Shown in pieces: positions 29,122 to 43,052 of a stretch of DNA of 64,000 nt; the first letter of the stretch is position 1, and the number at the start of each line of letters is the position of its first letter. Source of the stretch: Flaccisagitta enflata (taxonomy: Eukaryota > Chaetognatha > Sagittoidea > Aphragmophora); contig OZ231126.1 in the NCBI GenBank assembly GCA_965153355.1, positions 39,804,001 through 39,868,000 of the forward strand. Reading direction: 5' to 3'. The notes under the pieces are model-generated. The model worked only from the letters and a program-made list of their open reading frames with translations, was not told where the DNA came from and searched no databases. The position numbers and the translations under genes were made by a program.

Positions 29122-29430
29122 AGCGAGAAAAAATGTCAACAGTCCAAAATCGATATAAATTTTATAACTCAATTTACTTGTTATACATAAACCAGAGACA
29201 CTTAACGAAGTCACTTTTCTGTCTGTTTGACTTATACATCGATTCACAAATCAAGACTGTATTTGATGTTTCTCTTGCGACAGGATCAAATATAGAAGCC
29301 AAATACTGCGGACCTTTTTTTCCCTACGGTATTGACTGTAAAAAAAAGTTACAAAGATAGGTCAATAAAACAATTCTTTGTCTGAAATTTTGAGAAAAAA
29401 AATCGATAATAATTTAAAAAAGAAGGAAAA

Positions 29431-31606
<2,176 letters not shown>

Positions 31607-31942
31607 TTTTTGTTCTTTGTTTTTTTTTTAATTCAATCTTAATTTGCATGAAACGGTCAATTCTAGCGCAACCACAGCCAGTAGCAATGCGGCCACCGCC
31701 AGAGGAATTAGTGACAATTGTATAAATGTATTATTTCTTCCCGAATCACGTTCCAAATTTCAAGAGTTGGAGACATGCATTGAAATTGTTCGTAATCGTA
31801 AATCATTTTTTTTTACCATCTCCAACAATTCAATTCCTTGTCATTATAACACTCATCGTTCGACTTGATATTATACAAAATTCGTGCAAAATGGTATAAT
31901 GGTTAGCAGTAAAATTAGGGAGGCAGTGATGTTGATAAATTG

Positions 31943-32345
31943 AATAGTCGCAAAAGCGTCAGGTGGTCAGCGATACCCATGCCCTGCCCAAGTCGATTGT
32001 GATTGAAGTTATGGGAGGGAGCAGGGCCTATGCTTTCACACATATGGGGAAATTTTTCCTTCTTATAGCGATTATGATTTGGGCCTTTGGGCTGGGACTC
32101 AGGCCTTGGGGCTGGGATATTGACCTTGGGACTGGGACCTCAAGGCTGGGATTTGGGCCTCAAGGATGGGATTTGGGCCTTGAGGCTGGGATTTAGGCCT
32201 CAAGACCGGGATTTGGGCTTTAAAGCTAGGAATTGAGGGGGGGACGGCGAAGTTGGAGGAGGAGAAGGAGAAGGAGGAGAAGGAGAAAATTCCCCATATG
32301 TGTTAAAGCATAGGTCATCGACCCCTTCGGGGCCACTGCCCAAAA
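31943..32345 (-). mobile_element. Family B element with GGCCTC minisatellite
   Basis: Family B has one end TTTTGGGCAGCGGCCCCGAA and the other CGGGTACCGCTGACCA(C) followed by GCGTTTTGCGAC-type sequence. This copy is reversed. Between the ends lies CCTATGCTTTCACACA, its inverse TAAAGCATAGGTCATCGACC, and a 22-bp minisatellite (GGGCCTCAAGGCTGGGATTT, 32080-32225). Confidence 0.88.
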
Positions 32346-32414
32346 AGGGGAAGTATTGAATGATAAGCAAGCAATCGCTAACCTTGCTCTAAGCACTAGG
32401 CAGTAGGCACTTAC

Positions 32415-32535
32415 CTTCTGCGCTCTGAAATGATCTTTCACTTGAACTCCATTTTGGAATTGAAGAAATTGCGATGAATCTCCGGAAAATGAAGGCCAAA
32501 AAGTCGGCATTGTTGATGGACCACGATTAGGGTCA
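32415..32535 (-). CDS. Esterase-like gene, last recognised exon
   Basis: The acceptor TTGATAG completes GGT to give [42 protein letters not shown] and RAQK follow, with the donor GTAAGTGCC. DPN...WPSF and VKDHFRAQK are strong family landmarks. Confidence 0.85.
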
Positions 32536-35500
32536 CTATCAATGAATGGGAAATGATAAATGGATATTAAGTAATGATGAATTGACGGAAGGATGAGTTG
32601 ATTGCTTGATAAATATCAATTGCTTGATGAAATGTTGATGGCTTCATGGATAATGATAGCGTCTTCTCCTTTCCCGGATATTTGCGTCAGTCGGTGACAA
32701 GTCAATCAATAATTGCCCTACCCGGATGAATGACATATCGGCTGATTTATTAATCCTTATACTTAACCGGATCTCATGTCATTGTTGACCTAATTGATGA
32801 ATGCGTAGACGTTATGCTATAAATTATCGACTGCTACCTCAACCTACCCGGAACGGATCTGATGAAACCCTTGACATTATTCTAATGAGTTGAGTTCACA
32901 AATAGCTGATTGAATATTCAATGAATTATAAATCATTGGTTGATTGACTGATTGATTGATCAATGAATAGATTCATTGATTTATCAATCGATTCATTGAC
33001 TGACCAATCGATTGATTTATCTATTGGTCCTCATTCTCACCCGGATCTGATGAAATTGTTGACATAATTGATGAATGCGAGGGCGACATCCTTGTCTTGG
33101 CTGCTGAATCTCGAAGCTTCTCGAGGATCCAAAGGAACTCCAAACAAAAAGTCAACTTCATCCAAATGAGAAGCGGAAAAACCCGCTGGGAGAGATGATA
33201 AGGAGCTGCCAGGGTGAAAGAGAATGATACAAGATACATCAGTGAAAGGATGAATGAATGAATGAATGAATGAATGAATGAATGAATGAATGAATGAATA
33301 ATGATTGAATGAATTAATGAACAGACTGGGCCGTAGGACCCTTATGGAGGCAGATCGGCTACCAACAGCAGGGACTGGCTTCATTCATCATAACAACAAG
33401 ATTTGCCAAGTTTTATGACCATATGATCGATTTTACTCATGGCCGCCACCCCCCCTAAAATCCCAGCATGAGGGTTGTTGTGGTAAAAATTCCAACTTTG
33501 GGTCACTTTGGCCTCAAATTTAGGCCCCTTTGTATCTAAATTTTGACCTAAAATCCATGAGATTATAAAACTAGAGCTCAAGAGCTAACTAGTGGTGCAA
33601 TTCGCATGCTTTTATCTTAATTTGTTGAGATTTGAGAGCATTTCAAAGATGAAAGGGTATGAGGGTCAAATTGCAGCTTATTTTCAGTGGCAATTTTGAC
33701 ATTTTTCACAGATTTGAACATATTTTGGCTTTGGATGAACCAATCTGCATGAAATTGGTGATCAAATTGAAGAGTTTTTGCTGCTCTAGCTGAAGGTAAA
33801 AAATTTTTTGATCGATTTTGCCCTCCATTTTTTTCATTGACTGAAGAAGCAGGTGTAAAAAAGTCGATTTTCTTAAAAATTGAGCAATTTTGGACAAAAA
33901 ATTAGACCACTTCCATTTTTTAAAAAGACTTAAAATCCATGAGCAAAATAAAGAGCTGCTCAAGAGCTAACTAGTGATGCAATCGGCAAGTCAATATGTT
34001 TTTGCATTTAGATTTTACAGAACTTCAAAGATCAAAGGCTATGTCAAAATGATCATTTATGGTCACTTTGGCCATTTTGGCCTTAATTTGGGTTCACTTT
34101 GCCGCAGAAATCGATAGAAAAATCTGTGAGATTATAAAACTAGAGTTCAAGAGCTAACCAGTGGTGCAGTCCGCATGTTGCTATCATTTTTCATTTAAGT
34201 TAAAGAGCATTTCAAAGATGGAAGGGTAAGAGGGTTATTTTACCGGATAAACTTGGGGGTCAAATTTGACAATTTTTACGTTTTTTGATATATCTCGGCT
34301 TTGGATGGACAAATATGGATAAAATTGGTGACCAAATTGAAGATTTTTTGATGCTCTAACTGATTCTGGTTAAATTTTTGATCAAAATGACCCTCAAAAT
34401 GTTTTGGAGACTGTAGAAGCAGGTGCTAAAAAGAGTATTTTTTTGCCCATTTGGTTACTTTTGTCACAAAATTTTGGTGCTTCCAAGCTAAAAAAAAGAC
34501 AAGAAATTCATGAGCAAATCAAACTACAGCTCAAGAGCTAACCAGTGGTGCAATCGGCATCTCAATATGTTGAAGCATATAGATTTATCACAGCTTCGAA
34601 GAACAGTGGGTATTATAAAATGAAAGTTTTGCTAATTTTTGTCATTTTTGGCTCATCTGTCCGTCCATTTATTTATAGTCACTATTCAAAATGACTTTTA
34701 TTTGATCCTAAAATTTGAAAAAATCGCACTAATTTCTTTCTTTTTTTCAACTTTAAGAGCCTCTATACACTTTTGGGCGACATATTGATCCAAACTTTGC
34801 CTACAATCATCTAGAGTACCAAAAACTCTTCATTTTGGTCACCAATTTTGTGACAATTGGTCTATCCAAAGCAAATTTACAATGAGTAAAGTGTGAACTG
34901 ACAAAATTACTGTGGCAAAATGTACCTCAAAATACATCATCTTCCCTTATCCTTAAAATGCTCTCTTTTGGTCATGGATTTTATGTCAATTATTGAATTG
35001 TAAGTAGCCAAATTTGTTGTCCAAAATTGCCCAATTTAAAAAAAAAAAAAAAAAAGACTTTTTGCATCTGCTTCCATGGTCGTTAAAAAAAATTGGGGGG
35101 CATATCGATCAAAAAATCTTTTTGCTAGAGCAGCAAAAACTCTTCAGTTTGGTCACCAATTTCATGCAGATTGGTTCATCCAAAGCCAAGAAATATTGAA
35201 ATTAGCGAAAAGTGTCATAATCGCCATTGAAATTTGAGCTGCGATTTGACCTTCCTACCCTTTCATCTTTGAAATACTCTAAAATCTTTACAGATTAAGA
35301 TAGAAATATGCGGATTGCACCACTGGTTAGCTCTTGAGCTCTAGTTTTATAATCTCACAGATTTTTTTATCGATTTCTATAGTAAAGTGACCCCATATTG
35401 AGGCCAAAACGGCCAAAGTGACCATAAATGGTCATTTTGACATACCCTTTGATCTTTAAAGTTCTGTAAAATCTAAACGCAAAAACATATTGACATGCCG

Positions 35501-38500
35501 ATTGCACCACTAGTTAGCTCTTGAGCAGCTCTTTATTTTGCTCATGGATTTTAAGTCTTTTTTAAAAATGGAAGTAGTTTAGTTTTTTGTCCAAAATTGC
35601 TCAATTTTCAAGAAAATCAACTTTTTAACACCTGCTTCTACAGTCAATCAAAAAAAATTGAGGGCGAAATCGATCAAAATTTTTTTTACCATCAGCTAGA
35701 GCAGCAAAAACTCTTCAATTTGATCACCAATTTCATGCAGATTGGTCCATCCAAAGCCAAAATATGTTCAAATCTGTGAAAAATGTCAAAATTGCCACTG
35801 AAAATAGGATGCAATTTGACCCTCATACCCTTTCATCTTTGAAATGCTCTCAAATCTCAACAAATTAAGATAAAAACATGCGGATTGCACCACTAGTTAG
35901 CTCTTGAGCTCTAGTTTTATAATCTCATGGATTTTAGGTCAAAATTTAAATTCGAAGGGGCCTAATTTTGAGGCCAAAGTGACCCAAAGTTGGAATTTTT
36001 ACCACAACAACCCTCATGCTGGGATTTTAGGGGGGGTGGCGGCCATGAGTAAAATCGATCATATGGTCATGAAACTTGGCAAATCTTGTTGATATGATGA
36101 GTGAAGCCAGTCCCTGCTGTTGGTAGCCGATCTGCCTTCATAAGGGTCCTACGGCCCAGTCTGTTAATGAATGAATCAATTAATGAATCAATCAATCAAT
36201 GTTTGAAAGAATGAATAAATGAATGAATAAATGAACGAATGAATGAATGAATGAATGAATGAATGAATGAATGAAGAAATGAATGAATGAATGAATAAAT
36301 AAATGAACGAATGAATGGAATGGAATGGAACGAATGAATGATCAAATGAATAGAATAAATGACTCAAAAGGTGCAGTAGAGACAATTTACTTGCGATGAG
36401 AAAAGAGATATCTGTAAATCGGAAGAGATCCACCGCTCGGCGACTTGCTCGGCCTCAACGTAGATCGCCGGAATTTGGCGGTGACGTCATTTCCGGTGAA
36501 AATGCCGGCAGAGTCGGTTCCGGTTGAAGAATCGCGTTCGGCGGAAACAAAGTCACTTCCGGATGCTTCAGAGTCACCGCCCGAAGAACCGGCCCCAGTA
36601 AATAAGTCTTTATTGGATGACGAGGAGGAAGTTGGAGATGATGCAGCCTCAGTGGCCTTGAGGAAGGAGGAGGAGGAGGAGGAGGCAGTAACGGTGGTAG
36701 AGGAGGAGGGGGAATATTCTGGAGAAGTTGTGGCGGAAGAGGGATTGGAAATGGAATTTTGGGTAGAGTCGTTGTTGGAAAAGGCAGAGGCGGAGGAGGA
36801 GGAGGAGGAGGAGGGAGGAGGAGGATGACGATGAAATGGAGCGACGATGAAGGGAATTTAGTTTGGCGAATGAAGATGACAACAGCACCGCACAAGCTGT
36901 GAACAAAATGACATCAAAGGAGGAGGATTACGATAGCAGCGACATAAACACCAATCAAACTGTTGATAATGAAACTATGTATGAATTTGCAATTTATGCA
37001 ATTTATGCAATTTATACAATTTATGCAATTTATGCAATTTGCAATTAATGCACATTCAGCGAATAAAGATTGAATGGAAATGAAAAACCTTTTTGGGCAG
37101 CGGCCCCAAAGAGCCGATGTCCTGTCCAGGGATGAATTTCCATATGTCTGTCCGTCTTTCCGTCCCCCCCCTCGCCCCCCGAAGCTATCAATCCTCAAAT
37201 TCCCATTGAATAACATGGAAAGTTAGCCAAATGCAAATTTCCCATTGAATAACATGGAAAATTGACCAAAAAATAAGAAAAGAATGAAATCCCCATTGAA
37301 TAATATAAAAAACTGATGATAAATTGGAAAAGGTGCAAAAGTCCCATTGAATATCATAGAAAATTGCCCCAAAGGCCTCAAATATGCCCTCTCAGGAGGT
37401 ATGGAAATTCACCCCTGTGTCCCACAGGATATCGGCTCTTTGGGGCCGCTGCCCTGCTCCCACTTCACTGCTACAGCTGATCACTCCAAGCAGGGCATCG
37501 GGTACCGCTGACCATGTGCGATCCTTGGATGACTTGTTTTCATTACGTTTATCATGAGCGAAAAAAGAACACAAGGCCGGATAAACGGCTACCTAAGTTC
37601 GGTTGGGTAGGCGTAGTAATGAAATGGCTCACCAACTTTATGGGCAGGGACAGCGACAAAATCATCGAAAAGTGTGTTACTAATGAAAAGGAATACGGAC
37701 AATTAAAAGACACGGCGGGTACAGCGCAATGAAAACGGCTTGAAGCCAAAGGAGAACAAACCTTTTTCGACTGAAGCATGAGAAATGGAGTCAGCGAGAA
37801 GATCTACGACTTTCTTGCGAAGACCTTCAGCGTCATATGGACTCGTCCAATTGATGTATTCGTGGAGAACAGCCTCAGTTATCTGAGATGAAAAAGTGTA
37901 ATTACTAATTAGCCAGTTATTTGATGAGGTTACAGTCGTGTTCCTCGTTACAGAAGAAGTCTTTCAAATGCTCTTATCATTCTGTTTTATTGTGTGATAT
38001 GTAGATTTTAGAAGAAGCACATTTCAATGATGCTTACAGCTTACCCTTTTTGGGCAGCGGCCCCGAAGGGGACGAAGTCCTGTAGAACACAGGGGGAATC
38101 TGTCCGTCCGTCCGTCCGTACGTCCGTACGTCCGTACGTCCGTCCCCCCCCCCCCGCCCCATTCTCAGGGCTTCGTCTCCTTTGGGGCCCAAATCCAAGC
38201 AAAATGGCCCAAATCTAAGCAAAATGACCCAAATCCAAGCAAAATGGCTAAAATCTGGCTAGAAAACTGAAATTTTAGTCAAAATTCTATTATTTTGGCC
38301 CTTAAGATCTAGATCCTGGTTTCTAATACCCAGATTCTGGCCTCTAAAACCCTAATCCTAGCCTCAGAGATCTAGATCTTGATCTCTGTGACCCAGATTC
38401 TGGCCTCCAAGACCCAGGATCTGGCCTCAAGGCCCTAGATGCTGGCCTCAGAGACCCAAATCCTGGCCTCAGAGACCCAAATCCTGGCCTCGGAGACTCA

Positions 38501-41500
38501 AACCCTGGCCTCGGAGACTCAAACCCTGGCCTCTGAGACCAAGAAATTGGTCTCTGAGACCCAGATTCTGGCCTCAGAGACCCAAATCCCAGCCTGCTCC
38601 CCCCTCAACTTAAATAACAAACTTCTCAAGAAGAGCAGGGGTCTTTAGTCATTTCTCCATTTATTCAAAGAGAGTTTGAATAACAGGGCTTCCTTGACAA
38701 AAGGAAGGCTGAGAGAAGGACGGACGGACAGATTCCCCCTGTGTTCTACAGGACTTCGTCCCCTTCGGGGCCGCTGCCCTGCTCCCCCTCAACCTAAATC
38801 ACATGCTACTCAAGCAGGGCACGGGTACCGCTGACCACTTACTGCCTTTGGGCTGCTATTGTTGTTTTGTATCGTGATATGTAATAGAAGTCTTTCAATA
38901 AGACTTACCATTCTGTTGTTTTGTTGTGTGTCATGTGGTGGAACTCGTTCAATGATTCTTACCATTCTGTTGTTTTGCTGTGTGATATGTGGAAGAAGTC
39001 TTTCAATTATGGCCCGAAAGCTTTGTATAGAAACGCCATCATGAACATCCATGTTTGGTAGCAAAGACCAACGACTGAAACGAGGAATATTGTTAAAGAT
39101 GTAATTTCAACCAAGAAAGTTGATCAGTTAAACCTCGTGAAAAGCCAACGTGCGGTTAAATGGTGTAATTCGGACACCTCTCAGATCAAATGGGCTGAAA
39201 TGAGCTTGTTGAGATATAACTATAAGACATTTTTGAATGAACATAATCGAGAAAAGCTCACCGATGAAAAATGAAGGCTGCAGCATCGTCTTTGGTCGTG
39301 CCAATCATCACTGGAACCTGAATCAAGTCGTTAAATGGGTAAATGTTTAAATGAGTGAATGAATAAATGATTAGATAGATAAATGAATGCATGAACGAAT
39401 GTATGATTATGAACGAATATAGTGATTACATTCGATCACAGGAACCTGAATCTAATTTACGAAATAAATGATGGAGTGAAAAGATGAATAGATGAATAGA
39501 TAAGTAGATGGACACTTTTAATTAATGAGTGAATGAATTAACGAATGAATGAATGAATTTTGATGTTATTTCTATTATCAACGGACCCTAGGCCTACTTG
39601 AAAAATTGTGTGATACTGACTTGATTAGCTAGTTCCAGAGGTTCCGCGTCTAAAGACCTCCAAGCCCATCTTGCAATAGAGGGCAGAGATTCGTGGATAA
39701 AGTTGCCATCAGTAGAAACGGGGAAACGCGGGAAAAGCTCGTTAAAAGCAGATTTGCCAAAGACGCTCAAAAGTTGGTTCATCGTTCGAACGCGAAGGCA
39801 GCGCACCTGAGAAACAGACCAACAAGAATCATGATTGAGGTGTAAATGTCACAAAAGATGAGGGACTTTTAGGGTATTGACTATTGAGGGGTAACGGTTT
39901 AGTATTCTTCTTGTTTCGTAAAGTGCAGTATGATTTTTTTGGAATGCAATATAAGAAACCTATATATCTTCGCTCCTGAGCATTGTAGCAAGATGCGGAT
40001 TGAACCGTTGGATAGAGCACAAAAAACTATTTTTTCTATGTTTTCTTTGATATCATGATGCAAAATGACGTATCTCTACCACGATGCCAGTAAAAACATT
40101 GACATCTTTAACATCTCAAAATTGGCTGTCTGATTCTCCTTCTAAAAAAAGATGAGGAAGATCAGTTGATCAAATAATTCATGATTATGAGGCCAACTGA
40201 ATCATGACACAAATATTTGTCCAGAAAATCACAAAAAAAACCTTTATTGCTAACTATTTGATCAACTGAACCTCCTCATTCTTTTTTGGAGGGAGAATCA
40301 GACAGCAAATTTCTTCATGTTAGACATATCCATATTTTTACTCGCATTGTTATAGACATATGTCATGATGCATCATGATGTCAGAAAAAAACATAGAAAA
40401 AAGTTCTTACTATACAGCTTTAACCTTATTTTCTTACCAATCTGGCATCGGATTCCGTGTCTTAGTTGAGTCCTCACAACACAGCTTTAACCTTGTTTTC
40501 TTACCAATCTGGCATCGGATTCCGTGTCTTAGTTGAGTCCTCTCTGCACAGCTTTAACCTTGTTTTCTTACCAATCTGGCATCGGATTCCGTGTCTTAGT
40601 TGACTCCTCACTACACAGCTTTAACCTTGTTTTCTTACCAATCTGGCATCGGATTCCGTGTCACAGTTGAGTCTTTTCCCAAATTTTGCCATTTTGTCTT
40701 CCGTTTCTCTCCGGAAAACGAAATTCGGGAAATTATTGGGCGAGAAAAGAATCGCGCGATGGAAAAGGCCGGAAGTAACGTTGCTGTACATATGGAGAAG
40801 TGCGCTCCAGGCACCAGCTTCAGCGCCTGATGGTGGGGAAAGAAGAGACGAATGATGAGGCTGAAATTAATGTTAGGAAAACACGGCAAGGATGATAGGG
40901 CTCAACTTAATGTCGAAAGGCACCCCAGGCACCACATGAAAGGGGAAGTAGCAAGGTAAGAGATAAAAAAGACACCAAGTCTCGTTGTTCTGTAAGTGCA
41001 AAAGGTCCCTCCAAGGGGGACATTTAAGCCATCCATCGCGCCAACTTCCCATGAGACCTCCAAGATGGTTAAACCCGTTACCCCATCCATCGTACCATTT
41101 ACCTACTGTATCACGTTTGCATGAAATACAACCACTTTACCATCTACTGCGCAAATTCATCAAAAGAGTCATACCCATTGCACCAGCAAACGCACCAATT
41201 GCCCATCTATAACCAATGCCACATACCCAGAAGAGTCCTGAGCATTGAACCAACAATCGCACTACGAGCCCATGAGATTCATACCCACTGAGCTATCCAT
41301 TGCGCCACTTACCCATGAGAGTGACGGATGCTGGATTTCCGCCAAACACTTCGATGTTGCTGATCAGAAAAAAGAGATAAAAGAGGAATTTCTTTTTTGA
41401 ATGGCATATGAAGAAAATGGGGCAAAGCGAAGGCGGAAACAGAGGGATTGAAATAAAACAAGGCCGGATACACGGCTACCCCAGTCGCGTGCGTGCCGTA

Positions 41501-42978
41501 ATTGAGGTCACCAGATCATTTGGGCAGGAGCAGTGAGGCCAAAAACCCAAAAACCAAAAAAAAAGTAAAGTGTGACCAATGGACCGACGGACGGACCGAC
41601 GGACGAATCGACGGACCGACAAAGCGGGGTGTAGAGCGCGTAGCACGCGACTAAAAAGGACACATATCTGCGTTCCAGAAGAACATTGAACCAATAGCAG
41701 CAATTGTGAAATGAACAAAAAATGACAGTTACGAATGACATGAAGGGAGCGAAAAAAATGGAAAAAGTATCGGTAGACAACATAGGCAATGTAGACAATA
41801 AAGAAAAGTAACAATAAAGGCATAGACTGGAATGACATGGAAAGCACAAAGTAATGAAAAATTAGGCCGTATAAACTCCCCCTCAGACGCGGACGGGTGG
41901 GCAGGGGCGGAATAGCGAAAAAACGCTCTCATTTTGACGCAGCAAGGTTTAGAGTCGCGAGTCCGCGACTAAAAATAACCAAGAAAGAAAACAGATAAAT
42001 CAATAACCAGATACATACACTAATAAGCAGATACAGCAAAAATGAAAAAGTAAAACGAAAAAAAGAAAAGAAAGACAACAAAGGCAAACGACAAAGAAAG
42101 ACAAAAAGACAGAGCGCTTTTTGTCAAGAAAATTTCTATTTGGCAGACTTCCTTTCTTATCATCGTCATCCATCAATTTTTGGATGTGTTTCCACTGATA
42201 AATGAAAGACTGATTCTGGCTGATTTCTTGGACATATTTTACTCAGTTCGGTGTTAAGACCGTGTTCTCTATTTCTTCTTCCTCTCAAACTATTCTCACA
42301 TCTCTTCTCTTTAAACAGTCTGTCAGCTAAAAAATCCTCTTAGAGATTACTCATTCATTCTGTCATTCCATCTTTGATTGATCGTTCCTCTTTTTTTTGG
42401 GGGGGGGGGGGCATGACCCCTATGCCCTTTTGGAGCCGCTGTACCATGAATAACCCAAAAAATTTTCAAATACACCTAGAGCAGCCTAGAGCAGCCTACC
42501 CTCTTTAATGTTTTTTGGGTTATTCTAATTTGGTCTTTCTGATAAAGCGCTCAACATGTCTCGACAATATCCCCTTAATGTTTCTCAACAGCGTCTATCA
42601 ATGTCAAATTTAATGTCTTACCCCTCCCCCCCCCCCAAAATGTTGTTTGAGCAACCTCATAAGACTCACGCCGGTCTTGACACATGTCACCAACCAATTT
42701 CAAAGTACATGTCATCATGTTTTTTTTTACCAATCTCGAAACATGCCTTAACATTATGTCTCATTTCTACCTCTGAATCCATTGCAGAGCGGCTACTTGA
42801 TCGAGGAGACCGAAATTGCCCGAAGCTGCAGAAACGTCTTTGGTGCTAAGAAATCCGAAAATCCCCAGTCGATAATTGAGGGTGACAACGACAGAACCAG
42901 ACAAGGAAGCCAATATGGCACCATCACGATCCCCAGAGTAGCCCAGGTTCAAACTGATATGAGACGACGGAAAAAAAA

Positions 42979-43052
<74 letters not shown>

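Noticed and set aside
31630-31775. Minus-strand frame with LIPLAVAALLLAVVALELTV, a possible C-terminal membrane or GPI segment of the esterase-like gene; an overlapping frame gives EIWNVIREEIIHLYN
   Set aside because: No acceptor gives the required phase 0 in either frame; kept only as a place to look with transcripts.
36445-36828. Plus-strand acidic protein (poly-Glu)
   Set aside because: It is antisense to the serine-rich esterase-like exon; the minus frame continues into [11 protein letters not shown] and fits the splice phases.
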